Shown piece after piece: positions 10,143 through 19,102 of a stretch of 64,000 bases of DNA. The number at the start of each line of letters is the position of its first letter. The first letter of the stretch is position 1. The notes under the pieces are model-generated. The model saw only the letters and a list, made by a program, of their open reading frames with translations, ran no database searches and was not told the DNA's origin. Made by a program: the position numbers and the translations under genes. The stretch is from ZC4RG30 sp963777735. GTDB taxonomy: Bacteria; Pseudomonadota; Gammaproteobacteria; Steroidobacterales; Steroidobacteraceae. The stretch covers positions 583,079 to 647,078 of the forward strand of contig CAVZRQ010000005.1 in NCBI GenBank assembly GCA_963777735.1, read 5' to 3'.

Positions 10143-10898
10143 GTGAGGATATCCGACAACAGGACCGCGCCGCAGTTGCCACTGTGGTCGGAGCAGCCGG
10201 CACAGCCCGTCGCGCAGGTGCGGCACAGCCAGCGCGCCAGGCGCGTGGCGGTGCGCATCACGGCAACAGGGCTGGTTGAGCTCGTCGTGCCACGCGGTGT
10301 TTCAGAGCGTCGCGCCCGCCTGTTCCTCGAGAGTCGGGCTGAGTGGGTGCGACATCATGTCGAACGCCGGCGCGCAATGGCGCCTCCGGTCGAAGCATTT
10401 CCACCGGACCGTATCAGCCTGCAGTTGCTGGGCGAATCGTGGCCGGTGTTCCAGGCGGGCGGCAGTGGGGCGCTGCGATTGCGCGAAATCGGTACGGTGC
10501 TGGAACTGCGCGGCACTGGCACGCGCGAGCAGCAGCGGCGCAGCCTGCTGCGCTGGCTGGTCCGTCGCGCTGAGCTCGCGTTGCGACCGATGCTGGAGGC
10601 ACTGGCCCTGCAGCACGGATTCGAATTCTCCACGCTGCGCGTGCGCAGCCAGAAGACTCGCTGGGGCAGTTGCTCCTCGCGGGGTGTCATATCACTCAAT
10701 CTGGCCCTGCTGTTCCAGCCGCCGGATGTCGTGCGGTATCTGCTGTGCCATGAGTTGGCGCATACGCGGCACATGAATCATTCGGCGCGATTCTGGCGCT
10801 GCGTGGAAGATTGCGAACCGGGTTACCGCGAGCTGGACGCGGCACTTTGCAGGGGATGGCGCAATGTGCCGGCCTGGGTGCGGGAAACGGAGGCGTAA
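10143..10898 (+). CDS. YgjP-like zinc metallopeptidase (DUF45/M48 family)
   Basis: The 251-residue protein has the gluzincin motif HELAH at residues 203-207, with His213 downstream as a likely third ligand (HELAHTRHMNHSARFW). It also has the family segment KTRWGSCSSRGVISLN at 171-186. These identify the YgjP-like metallopeptidase family, whose E. coli member is poorly understood; the SprT-like fold suggests a cytoplasmic protease. No signal peptide is seen. The GTG at 10143 is the first start after the divergent tatD ATG; a later start cannot be excluded because the first 25 residues are not conserved. The stop (TAA 10896-10898) overlaps the ATG of tryptophan dioxygenase, so the two are probably co-translated. 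Confidence 0.8.
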   Translation: MRISDNRTAPQLPLWSEQPAQPVAQVRHSQRARRVAVRITATGLVELVVPRGVSERRARLFLESRAEWVRHHVERRRAMAPPVEAFPPDRISLQLLGESWPVFQAGGSGALRLREIGTVLELRGTGTREQQRRSLLRWLVRRAELALRPMLEALALQHGFEFSTLRVRSQKTRWGSCSSRGVISLNLALLFQPPDVVRYLLCHELAHTRHMNHSARFWRCVEDCEPGYRELDAALCRGWRNVPAWVRETEA

Positions 10899-11755
10899 TG
10901 AGCAAGGAACAACCACCCGCCTCTGGACGTGTCGACCTCACTGGCGAGGCCGTGCACTGGGATCTGGGCAGCTCACAGTCCTATGGCGACTACCTGCAAT
11001 TGGCGCAGCTGCTGTCGGCGCAGAAGCCGGTTTCCGATGCACACGACGAGACCATGTTCATCGTCGTGCACCAGGTGTCTGAGCTCTGGATACACCTGTT
11101 CCTGCACGAGCTGGAGTTCGTGCAGCGCTGTGTCACAAGAGATAATTTAGACCCATCTTTCAAGGCCTTGCAGCGAATAGCTAAGGTCCAGGCGCAGCTG
11201 TTCGGGGTGTGGGAAGTGCTCGCCACCATGACGCCTTCGGATTACACCTCGTTCCGCAATTCACTGGGTCGGTCTTCCGGCTTCCAGTCCGTGCAATACC
11301 GTTTGCTCGAGTTCGGCCTCGGCAACAAGAACGCCGACATCATCCGCGTGCACGAGCGCAATCCCGAAGATCATGCCCGCCTGAAGCGCGCGCTGCATGC
11401 GCCGAGCCTCTATGACGAAGTGCTGCGGCTGCTCAGCCGCCGGGGTTATGGCGTGCCGGCTGAACTGCTGGACCGCGATTTTTCTGAAAGCCATGTGGCC
11501 AACAAGGCCGTGACGGGCGCCTGGCTCGGCGTGTACCACAACTCGGAAAAGGACTGGGACCTGTACGAACTGGCTGAGGGCCTCGTCGATCTCGATCATC
11601 GTTTCCAGTTGTGGCGCTTCCAGCACATGAAGACCGTGGAGCGCATCATCGGGCACAAGATGGGCACCGGTGGAACCAGCGGCGTTTCCTATCTCGCCAA
11701 GGCGCTGGATCTCAGGTTCTTTCCGGAACTCTGGCAGGCGCGGACTTCGCTTTGA
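10898..11755 (+). CDS. kynA: Tryptophan 2,3-dioxygenase
   Basis: KynA is a haem enzyme that opens the indole ring of L-tryptophan to N-formylkynurenine, the first step of the kynurenine route. The 285-residue protein has the family signatures VHQVSELWIHLFLHEL (active-site His and Glu region), GVWEVLATMTPSDYTSFR, SSGFQSVQYR and the C-terminal haem-ligand segment RFQHMKTVERIIGHKMGTGG. The length matches the short Xanthomonas-type enzyme. The ATG overlaps the stop of the peptidase gene upstream. No other kynurenine-pathway gene is in the window. A patch of codons at about 11133-11199 is unlike the rest of the gene (see findings). The 3' end overlaps msrQ convergently by 44 bp. Confidence 0.95.
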   Translation: MSKEQPPASGRVDLTGEAVHWDLGSSQSYGDYLQLAQLLSAQKPVSDAHDETMFIVVHQVSELWIHLFLHELEFVQRCVTRDNLDPSFKALQRIAKVQAQLFGVWEVLATMTPSDYTSFRNSLGRSSGFQSVQYRLLEFGLGNKNADIIRVHERNPEDHARLKRALHAPSLYDEVLRLLSRRGYGVPAELLDRDFSESHVANKAVTGAWLGVYHNSEKDWDLYELAEGLVDLDHRFQLWRFQHMKTVERIIGHKMGTGGTSGVSYLAKALDLRFFPELWQARTSL

Positions 11756-12344
11756 GCCGCCAGCCGATCCGCCAGGCCATCAGTGCGAGGAATATCGCCA
11801 GATAGACCAGCGGCTCGCGGATGTCCTTCTTCACCTGCCAGTAGAAGTGCCAGACCCCGAGCGCCGCAATGACGTAGATGAGACGGTGCAGCTTGATCCA
11901 CTTGCGGCCCAGGCGTCGCATCATGCCGTTGGTGGATGTGATGGCCAGCGGGATCAGCAACAGCAGCGCGGTCATGCCAATGGTGATGTAGGGACGTTTG
12001 ATGATATCCGCGCCAATGGCTGCGAAGTCCAGGCCCTGGTCAAGCCAGCCGTAGCTCACGAAATGCATCAATGCGTAGAAGAATGCGAACAGTCCCAGCA
12101 TCCGTCGCAGCCGCACCAGATTGTTCCAGCCGCTGATCTGCCGCACCGGCGTGACAGCCAGGGTGATCAGCAGCAGGTTCAGTGCCGTGATGCCACAGGC
12201 GTGGATCAGGCGCCGAGCCGGTTCGGGGCCGAGATCCATCGGTCCGATGTCCACGATACCCAGCAGCATGAGGACAGCTGGCGTTGCACAGGCGACGAAG
12301 ACCAGCGGCTTGAAGATGAACCGGAACAGCTGCGTGCTGTTCAA
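11712..12344 (-). CDS. msrQ: Protein-methionine-sulfoxide reductase haem-binding subunit MsrQ
   Basis: The 210-residue protein is a polytopic membrane protein with about six hydrophobic helices. Conserved histidines (LIHACG, ALMHFVSYGWLD, KLHRLIYVIAALGVWHFYW) are expected to ligate haem b. MsrQ passes electrons from the membrane to periplasmic MsrP for repair of oxidised methionines in exported proteins. It lies directly downstream of msrP on the same strand with overlapping stop and start, the usual msrPQ order. It runs convergently into kynA with a 44-bp overlap of coding ends, which is unusual but is supported by both C-termini matching their families. Confidence 0.93.
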   Translation of the reverse strand: MNSTQLFRFIFKPLVFVACATPAVLMLLGIVDIGPMDLGPEPARRLIHACGITALNLLLITLAVTPVRQISGWNNLVRLRRMLGLFAFFYALMHFVSYGWLDQGLDFAAIGADIIKRPYITIGMTALLLLIPLAITSTNGMMRRLGRKWIKLHRLIYVIAALGVWHFYWQVKKDIREPLVYLAIFLALMAWRIGWRLKAKSAPARVPERT

Positions 12345-13290
12345 AAGTACCGCCGCAGATCCATGCCGCTGTACAGCGAGGCCACCTGCACCGCGTAACC
12401 GTTGAATGGCTGCGTGGCCACGCGTTTGGCAAACAGCCCGCCACCTATCCGACGCTCCGTTGCCTGGCTCCAGCGGGGGTGATCCACCGCCGGATTCACA
12501 TTGGCAAAGAACCCGTACTCATCCGACGCGGCAATCTGCCAGCTGTTGCGGGGTTGCTGCTCCACGAAGCGGATGCGCACGATCGACTTGATGTTCTTGA
12601 ATCCATATTTCCACGGCACCACCAGGCGCAGCGGAGCGCCGCACTGGTTGGGCAGCGTCTTGCCGTACAGGCCAACCGCCATGAACGACAGCGGATGCAT
12701 GGCTTCATCCATGCGCAGGCCTTCCACATAAGGCCAGCGAGTACGGGATAGCGCTGGCCAGGCATCTGCTTCGGATCCAGCAGTGTGGTGAATTCCACGT
12801 ACTTCGCCTTCGAAGTCGGCTTGAAACGCTGCAGCAGGCTCGCGAGGCTGAACCCCGTCCAGGGGATGACCATGGACCAGGCTTCCACGCAGCGCAGCCG
12901 ATAGACGCGCTCTTCCAGCGTCTCGGGTTTGAGTATGTCTTCCAGGGTGAACTTGCCGCGCACCTCGGCCTCACCGTCGACCGTCACGCTCCAGGGCGTG
13001 GGCTTGAAGTCCCGCGCCATCACTGCCGGGTCTGACTTGTCGGTGCCAAACTCGTAGAAGTTGTTGTAGGTGGTGATGTCTTCGTAGGTGTTCGCTTCGT
13101 CGCTGATCGAAAGCGCCTGATTGCGCGTGGCCTTGAGCGTTGCGAGCTCCGGCGTGGCGGCGAGGGCACGATTCGCTCCCAGGCCCCCGAGGGCCGCCGT
13201 GGCGAAGCCGGCAGCCAGCAGTTGCCGACGGTCCAGGTAGACCTGCTCGGGAGTGATTTCCGAGGGTGCTATGCGGGGGATGTGGTTCAT
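12341..13290 (-). CDS. msrP: Protein-methionine-sulfoxide reductase catalytic subunit MsrP (one-base frameshift in assembly)
   Basis: MsrP is a periplasmic Mo-molybdopterin enzyme that reduces methionine sulfoxide in proteins. The N-terminus carries a twin-arginine signal (DRRQLLAAGF, Arg21-Arg22), and RLRCVEAWSMVIPWTGF contains the molybdenum-ligating cysteine (Cys134). The frame breaks near 12737. Restoring one G to the plus strand at about 12736-12738 converts the false sequence into WPYVEGLRMDEAMHPL, and the C-terminal frame (GAPLRLVVPWKYGFKNIKSI) then follows. The repaired protein is about 316 residues, a little short of E. coli MsrP (334). It overlaps msrQ by 4 bp. Confidence 0.9.
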
Positions 13291-13358
13291 GGATAACTCC
13301 CGAAACGAGGGGGTGGTCAGCCAGATAGTACGTTCACGCAGGAGGGAATGTTACGCCA

Positions 13359-14033
13359 TCACCGCCACTGCACGCAGCGGATGCCACGCTGCGTAAGCGA
13401 AACGGCAAGATCGGGTCCGGCATTCACGTACACGGCCTGTTCGCAGAGATACATGTGGATCAGGTCCACGGTGCTGTTGCCATAGGCGATCACGGGAAGT
13501 CCCGGCAGGCGCGCACGCAGTCCTGCCAGCACGCGGGCTTTCTCGTGGTCGCGTCGGTTCGGGCCCGCCAGACGTCCGTCCAGCGACTCGCCATTCCAGC
13601 GCACCTGCGTGCAGATGACCTCATGCGCTCCCAGCTCCCGGCCGATCTCGGGCACATACAGGTCCGGGCTCGCCGAAAGCAGCACCACGTGATCACCAGC
13701 CGCGAGGTGCTTGCGGAACTCTGCCATGGCCTCGGCGAACAGTCGCGCAGGCACGACCCGCAGCGCGTACTGGCGCGCCCATGCATGGATCGTTGAACGT
13801 GGCAGATCCTGGAACAGGCAGTGCAGGATGGCGCCCTTGAGGCCACCACGATCCAGGCGGCCCAGCAGGTAACCCAGTGCTGGCAGCGCGAGCATCAGGC
13901 AACGTGGCCAGCGAGCTGGGTGGCGACCCAGCAGGCCCAGTACAAACGGAACGAAGGTGTCGCGACGCGAGAGCGTGCCGTCCAGGTCGAAGATGGCCAG
14001 CCGGCGCGGTGCCGGCTGGCTGGCATGCTGCAC
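13359..14033 (-). CDS. HAD superfamily IB phosphatase (SerB-like)
   Basis: The 224-residue protein has HAD motif I FDLDGTL (Asp16, Asp18), motif II LLSASPD and the C-terminal VIAYGNSTVDLIHM segment in place of the usual GDSxxD motif III/IV. The helical cap inserted after motif I fits the HAD-IB (phosphoserine-phosphatase-like) group. Members dephosphorylate small phosphomonoesters such as phosphoserine or glycerol phosphates; the substrate here is unknown. Motif III has N-S-T-V-D, so the conserved second aspartate is kept while the first Asp is replaced by Asn. It lies between msrP and acnA, all on the minus strand, with a 25-bp gap to acnA. Confidence 0.75.
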   Translation of the reverse strand: MQHASQPAPRRLAIFDLDGTLSRRDTFVPFVLGLLGRHPARWPRCLMLALPALGYLLGRLDRGGLKGAILHCLFQDLPRSTIHAWARQYALRVVPARLFAEAMAEFRKHLAAGDHVVLLSASPDLYVPEIGRELGAHEVICTQVRWNGESLDGRLAGPNRRDHEKARVLAGLRARLPGLPVIAYGNSTVDLIHMYLCEQAVYVNAGPDLAVSLTQRGIRCVQWR

Positions 14034-14058
14034 GTGACTCTACCGCCTGTCGTGCCGC

Positions 14059-16752
14059 CTAGGCGGCACGACCCATCACGGCGAGCTGGCGCAGCACATA
14101 GTGCAGGATGCCGCCGTGCTGGAAGTACTCGCGTTCCTTTGGCGTATCGATGCGGACCCGGGCCTCGAATTTCAGTGCCTTGCCGCCGTCCGGTGGTGTT
14201 GCCGTGACCGCAACGGTCTTGCGGGAAGCATCGCTGCCGCCTTCGATGGTGAACGTTTCCTTGCCGGTCAGGCCGAGCGACTGCGCCGTCTCGCCGGGCA
14301 TGAACTGCAGTGGCAACACGCCCATGCCGATCAGGTTCGAGCGGTGGATGCGTTCGTAACTCTCGACGATGACGGCCTTCACGCCGAGCAGCATGGTGCC
14401 CTTGGCCGCCCAGTCGCGTGAGGAGCCGCTGCCGTATTCCTTGCCCGCCAGGATGATCAGCGGCGTGCCTTCCTGCTTGTAACGCATGGCGGCATCGAAG
14501 ATCGACATCTGCTCTCCGGATGGAATGTGCAGCGTGATGCCACCTTCCGTACCGGGCAGCAGCAGGTTGCGCAGCCGGATATTGGCGAAGGTGCCGCGCA
14601 TCATCACTTCATGGTTGCCGCGCCGCGCGCCGTACTGGTTGAAGTCGGCAGGCTGCACGCCCTGTTCCATGAGGTAGCGTGCCGCCGGGCTGGTCTTGGC
14701 AATGTTGCCGGCGGGAGAGATGTGGTCGGTGGTGACGGAATCACCCAGCAGCGCCAGCACGCGTGCGCCGCGGATGTCACCCGAAATGGCAGGCGTCATG
14801 GTCATGCCGTCGAAGTAGGGCGGGTTCTTCACGTAGGTGGATTTTTCGTCCCAGGAATAGACCTGACCGGCCGGCACCTTGATCGCGCGCCAGCGCTCAT
14901 CACCCTCGAACACACCGGCGTAGCTGCGCTTGAACATCTCGGAAGTGATGTGCTTGTGCACGAAGTCGGCGACCTCGTGTGCGCCTGGCCAGATGTCCTT
15001 GAGGAACACCGGCTGGCCGTTGCTGCCGGTGCCCAGCGGTTCGGTGTTCAGGTCGATATTGAGCGAGCCGGCCAGTGCATACGCCACGACAAGCGGCGGC
15101 GATGCCAGGTAGTTCTGCTTCACTTCCGGATGCACGCGGCCATCGAAGTTGCGATTGCCCGACAGCACCGAACAGCCGATGACATCGCCCGCCTTCACCC
15201 CGGCAGAGATCTCGGGCTTCAGTGGCCCGGAATTGCCGATGCAGGTGGTGCAGCCGTAACCCACCAGGTTGAAGCCGATGCCGGCGAGCTCATCCAGCAG
15301 ACCGGCAGCGGCGAGATAGTCCGTGACCACTTTCGAGCCGGGCGCGAGTGAGGTCTTCACCCAGGGCTTGCTGGTAAGGCCCAGCTTGCGCGCGTTGCGC
15401 GCGACGAGGCCGGCCGCCATCAGCACATAGGGGTTGGAGGTGTTGGTGCAGCTGGTGATGGCGGCGATGAGCACATCGCCGTCCTTGACGTCGAACGACT
15501 TGCCGTCGAGCAACACCGGACCTGCGCCAGTGGCCGTGGGGTTCTTGCGGGAGCGTTCTTCGACCTGCTTGGCCACATGCTTCTGGTAGGTGGCCTTGGC
15601 CACACGCAGCGGCACGCGATCCTGCGGACGGCTCGGTCCGGCAAGGCTCGGCTCCACCGTACCCAGATCCAGTTCGAGCACGTCGGTGTAGTCGGCGGCC
15701 TTCTGTCCGTTGACGCGCCACATGCCCTGCGCCTTGGCATAGGCTTCAACCAGCGCGATCTGCTGCGCCGGACGTCCAGAGAGCGTGAGATAGCGGATGG
15801 TTTCTTCGTCGATCGGGAAGATCGCGCAGGTGCTGCCGAATTCCGGCGACATGTTGCCGATGGTGGCGCGGTCTGCCAGCGGCAGGTTCGCGAGGCCATC
15901 GCCGAAGAACTCGACGAATTTGTCCACCACGCCTTTCTTGCGCAGCATTTCCGTCACGGTGAGCACGAGGTCGGTGGCCGTGGCGCCGGCAGGCAGCTGC
16001 CCGTTCAGCTTGAAGCCAATGACCTGCGGAATCAGCATGGTCACCGGCTGGCCCAGCATGGCCGCCTCGGCTTCGATGCCACCCACGCCCCAGCCCAGCA
16101 CGCCGAGGCCGTTGATCATCGTGGTGTGCGAATCGGTGCCCACCACGGTGTCCGGATAGGCTTCGGGTGGCGTGCCTTCCTTGGCGAACACCACGCGACC
16201 CAGGAACTCCAGGTTCACCTGATGCACGATGCCGGTGTTGGGCGGCACCACCTTGAAGTTGCGGAACGCGCTCTGCCCCCAGCGCAGGAACGAATAACGT
16301 TCGCCGTTGCGTTCGAACTCGATGCGGTTGTTGTTGGCGAGGGAATCCGCGGTGCCGTATTCGTCCACCTGCACCGAGTGGTCGATGACCAGCTCGGCGG
16401 GCGCCAGCGGGTTCACTTTTTCCGGATTGCCACCCAGCCTGGCAATGGCTTCGCGCATGGCCGCGAGATCCACCACACAGGGCACGCCGGTGAAGTCCTG
16501 CATGATCACCCGCGCCGGGGTGAAGGAAATCTCATAGTTCGGGGCGGCAGTGGCGTCCCAGTTCAGCAGCGCCTCGATGTCCTTGCGGGTGACATTCACG
16601 CCGTCTTCGAAGCGCAGCAGATTCTCGAGCAGGATCTTGAGCGAGTAGGGCAGGCGCGCAACCTTTTCCTGCGGCAGCGCTGCGAAACTCCAGATCGTGT
16701 GCTGCGTGCCGTTCACGTTGAGGGTGGAACGGGCCTTGAAGCTGTCGGACAT
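14059..16752 (-). CDS. acnA: Aconitate hydratase A
   Basis: AcnA isomerises citrate to isocitrate in the TCA cycle using a [4Fe-4S] cluster. The 897-residue protein has cluster cysteines in ITSCTNTSNPYV and GCTTCIGNSGPL, the swivel-domain motif GSSRDWAAKG and the substrate Arg region, all as in AcnA/IRP-type aconitases. ATG 16752 is preferred over the upstream in-frame ATG 16764 because a GGAG ribosome site lies six bases ahead of it. The gene is on the minus strand and is followed by the HAD phosphatase gene. fumC lies 4 kb away, but there is no obvious TCA operon. No frame problem was seen. Confidence 0.96.
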   Translation of the reverse strand: MSDSFKARSTLNVNGTQHTIWSFAALPQEKVARLPYSLKILLENLLRFEDGVNVTRKDIEALLNWDATAAPNYEISFTPARVIMQDFTGVPCVVDLAAMREAIARLGGNPEKVNPLAPAELVIDHSVQVDEYGTADSLANNNRIEFERNGERYSFLRWGQSAFRNFKVVPPNTGIVHQVNLEFLGRVVFAKEGTPPEAYPDTVVGTDSHTTMINGLGVLGWGVGGIEAEAAMLGQPVTMLIPQVIGFKLNGQLPAGATATDLVLTVTEMLRKKGVVDKFVEFFGDGLANLPLADRATIGNMSPEFGSTCAIFPIDEETIRYLTLSGRPAQQIALVEAYAKAQGMWRVNGQKAADYTDVLELDLGTVEPSLAGPSRPQDRVPLRVAKATYQKHVAKQVEERSRKNPTATGAGPVLLDGKSFDVKDGDVLIAAITSCTNTSNPYVLMAAGLVARNARKLGLTSKPWVKTSLAPGSKVVTDYLAAAGLLDELAGIGFNLVGYGCTTCIGNSGPLKPEISAGVKAGDVIGCSVLSGNRNFDGRVHPEVKQNYLASPPLVVAYALAGSLNIDLNTEPLGTGSNGQPVFLKDIWPGAHEVADFVHKHITSEMFKRSYAGVFEGDERWRAIKVPAGQVYSWDEKSTYVKNPPYFDGMTMTPAISGDIRGARVLALLGDSVTTDHISPAGNIAKTSPAARYLMEQGVQPADFNQYGARRGNHEVMMRGTFANIRLRNLLLPGTEGGITLHIPSGEQMSIFDAAMRYKQEGTPLIILAGKEYGSGSSRDWAAKGTMLLGVKAVIVESYERIHRSNLIGMGVLPLQFMPGETAQSLGLTGKETFTIEGGSDASRKTVAVTATPPDGGKALKFEARVRIDTPKEREYFQHGGILHYVLRQLAVMGRAA

Positions 16753-16826
16753 GCCATTCTCCATGCGTCGAGGAACTTGCGGGGCGCATGCTGCGATTCA
16801 TGCGTCTTCCGCAAGACGATCCGGAA

Positions 16827-17906
16827 TTATATATCGGTTTGAAGGATCACTCCGCCGCCAAGACAGCGGGAGCCCTGATAAATCACTGCGGACTGGCCCG
16901 GCGTGACCGCACGCTGTGGTTCGGTCGGCGTGATGATCACGCTGCCATCGGCCTGCACCGCCACGCGGGCTGGTTGGTCTTCCTGACGGTATCGCAGTCG
17001 AACCGTGAGCCCGGACTCTGCCGATGGTGGCGTCGCCAGCCAGTTCACCGTGCCGGTCCGCAGCGCACGGGTGAACAGGGCGGGGTGGTGCTCGCCCTGC
17101 GTCACGATGAGGGTGTTGTCGGCGGGTCGCTTGGCGGCCACATACCAGGGCTGGCCACTGCCGCCGCGTGTGCCGCCAATGCCAATGCCACCGCGCTGCC
17201 CCAGCGTGTAGAAGGGCAGACCCACATGCTCCCCGATCAGTTCGCCCTCGGGGGTCTGGATCGGACCCGGGGTGTGGGCGATGTATTGCTCGAGGAACTG
17301 CCGGAAAGGCCGCTCGCCGATGAAGCAGATGCCGGTGCTGTCGCGCTTGTTGAACACCGGCAGGCCGGCGGCACGGGCCATTTCCCGCACCTGCTCCTTG
17401 TGCAGCAACCCGAGCGGCATGACGGCGTGTGCCAGCCGCTCGCGATGCACGGCATGCAGAAAATACGATTGATCCTTGCCGGCATCGAAGCCCTTGTGCA
17501 GTTCAGGTCCATCCGTTCCTGCCTCCACCCGAGCGTAGTGTCCGGTGGCCAGCCTGTCGGCGCCGAGACGTCGCGCATGCTGCAGACAGTCGCCGAACTT
17601 GATCTCGCGATTGCACAGCACATCCGGGTTGGGGGTCAGACCGGCACGGTAAGCGGCCAGGAAATCCGCGAAAACCCGCTCGCGATACTGGGCGGAAAGA
17701 TCCACCCGATGCAGCGGGATGCCCAGTTCCTGCGCAACCCTGCGGGCGTCCTGGAAGTCTTCAGCGGCTGTGCAGTATCCCTGCTCGTCTTCTTCCCAGT
17801 TGTGCATGAAAAGACCCTGCACATCGTGGCCGGCGCGCAGCAACAGCAGCGCCGTAACGGCGGAGTCCACGCCGCCCGACAAACCGACGATGATCTTCTC
17901 GCCCAT
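16827..17906 (-). CDS. mnmA: tRNA-specific 2-thiouridylase MnmA
   Basis: MnmA thiolates U34 of tRNA-Lys, tRNA-Glu and tRNA-Gln, using ATP and sulfur relayed from IscS. The 359-residue protein shows the ATP pyrophosphatase loop LSGGVDSAV (residues 9-17) and the two catalytic cysteines in NPDVLCNREIKF and STGICFIG. The insert typical of MnmA (DHNWEE-like, here FMHNWEEDEQGYC) is present. The start overlaps the stop of the upstream nudJ (ATGA), so nudJ-mnmA is one transcription unit. E. coli has the related order purB-hflD-mnmA-nudJ; here hflD is absent between mnmA and purB. Confidence 0.96.
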   Translation of the reverse strand: MGEKIIVGLSGGVDSAVTALLLLRAGHDVQGLFMHNWEEDEQGYCTAAEDFQDARRVAQELGIPLHRVDLSAQYRERVFADFLAAYRAGLTPNPDVLCNREIKFGDCLQHARRLGADRLATGHYARVEAGTDGPELHKGFDAGKDQSYFLHAVHRERLAHAVMPLGLLHKEQVREMARAAGLPVFNKRDSTGICFIGERPFRQFLEQYIAHTPGPIQTPEGELIGEHVGLPFYTLGQRGGIGIGGTRGGSGQPWYVAAKRPADNTLIVTQGEHHPALFTRALRTGTVNWLATPPSAESGLTVRLRYRQEDQPARVAVQADGSVIITPTEPQRAVTPGQSAVIYQGSRCLGGGVILQTDI

Positions 17907-18380
17907 CAGGCGCTCTGCGCGACCGCCTGCACCGCCATGTGGGTCAGGGCGTCAAGCCCGTAGCGACGGCCGGCAAGATGGTCGTCGATGCATTGCAGGA
18001 CCAGTGGGCTGCGCAGCCGCGCTGTCTGTGCGGCCAGCGATTCCCGGCTCATCCAGTGGGCAGCCAGGATGCCGCGATCGAGCCGCCGTGCAGGTTCGTG
18101 AGCCTGTGCTTCGCCGCTGAATGCCACGCGCAGTACGGAGCGACCATTGTCCGGGTTGCGCCACAGGTACATGCCGAGCAGATGCCGGGGCACGAAATGC
18201 CAGGCGGTTTCTTCCAGGGTTTCGCGGATCACCGCCTCGATGATGGATCTCGCCATCTTCGACGTGACCAGCCGGCTGGTTGAACACGATGGCGGCGCCG
18301 ATCCGCTCCTCCACCACGAGGAAGCGGCCGTCATCTCGCTGCGCAATGGCAGCAACCGTCAGGTCGGGGCGCCAGGTCAT
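17906..18380 (-). CDS. nudJ: NUDIX phosphatase NudJ (one-base frameshift in assembly)
   Basis: NudJ-type NUDIX hydrolases remove phosphate from nucleoside and thiamine phosphates. The start is MTWRPDLTVAAIAQRDDGRF. The NUDIX box begins GHVEDGE in one frame and continues IIEAVIRETLEETAWHF in another; deleting one base at about 18248 joins them into an unbroken box with the REtLEE core. The repaired protein is about 157 residues, matching E. coli NudJ (153). It lies directly upstream of mnmA with a 4-bp overlap, the same neighbourhood as in E. coli, which supports the assignment beyond generic NUDIX. Confidence 0.82.
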
Positions 18381-18424
18381 CTGCAGGAGTATAGGGGAGC
18401 CAGGCGCCTGGCGGTCGCGGTCGG

Positions 18425-18973
18425 TCAGTACTTCGGAACGCTGGCGATCCACATCTCGTCGAATTCCTGCAGGTAGAGCTTTGCGATCGGTGGCTGCTCG
18501 AATCCGGCAACACCTTCCCAGCTCGCAGCCTGCGCGCGATAGACAATCGCCTTGCTGTCCGCGATCAGCATGCCGCTGGTACGCGCCGCAAACTGCGAAT
18601 TGACCGTGCGGATCTCGATATGGCCCGACAGGCGCCGGCGCATGGCGGCCAGCTTGTTGGGTGATGTGTAGGGAATGGGACGATGCGTCAGCAGCCGCAC
18701 CTTGGCGAAGCTGTGGCTGAGCAGAAAGCGCTTGATCAGTTCCAGGAATGCATGCTGCTCATAGAGCTGCGGTTCCAGGTCCAGGGTGTAGATCGACAGC
18801 AGCCGCTGCGCACCGGCGACTGCGCGGCGCGTGGCACTACGCACATCATCGAGGGTGGTGAGCACCTGCAGGGGCTCTGGTGCGGCGGCGTTCGTGCCGC
18901 CACGGCCCAGCATGGTCACGGGAGGCGTGGCTCCTGCGATCTGGCCTGCGAAGTAGTACTGCGGTCCGGTCAT
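18425..18973 (-). CDS. Conserved protein of unknown function between nudJ and purB
   Basis: I do not recognise this 182-residue protein with certainty. It begins MTGPQYYFAGQIAGATPPVT, has an Ala-rich first third, and then a folded region with SIYTLDLEPQLYEQHAFLELI, KVRLLTHRP and SGMLIADSKAIVYR. The last part (DSKAIVYR, GFEQPPIAKLYLQEFDEMW) resembles the second half of phospholipase-D-fold domains in layout, but no HxKxxxxD motif is present, so a catalytic PLD is not claimed. No signal peptide or membrane segment is seen, so it is probably cytoplasmic. It sits where hflD lies in E. coli (between nudJ/mnmA and purB) but is not similar to HflD. Confidence 0.6.
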   Translation of the reverse strand: MTGPQYYFAGQIAGATPPVTMLGRGGTNAAAPEPLQVLTTLDDVRSATRRAVAGAQRLLSIYTLDLEPQLYEQHAFLELIKRFLLSHSFAKVRLLTHRPIPYTSPNKLAAMRRRLSGHIEIRTVNSQFAARTSGMLIADSKAIVYRAQAASWEGVAGFEQPPIAKLYLQEFDEMWIASVPKY

Positions 18974-19102
18974 GGCGGCATCTTAGGAATGCCGGGCGAA
19001 ACAGGATTGTGGGACGGGTCACGGTTTCCGGGCTGTCGTGGAACTGCTGGAACCAGAATGCGCAGCGGGTCGCAGAAATTGCCCCGTTATGTCAAAGCGG
19101 GG

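Noticed and set aside
15577..16842. A 421-codon plus-strand frame opposite acnA
   Set aside because: Antisense to the acnA catalytic region, and no recognisable domain or ribosome site.
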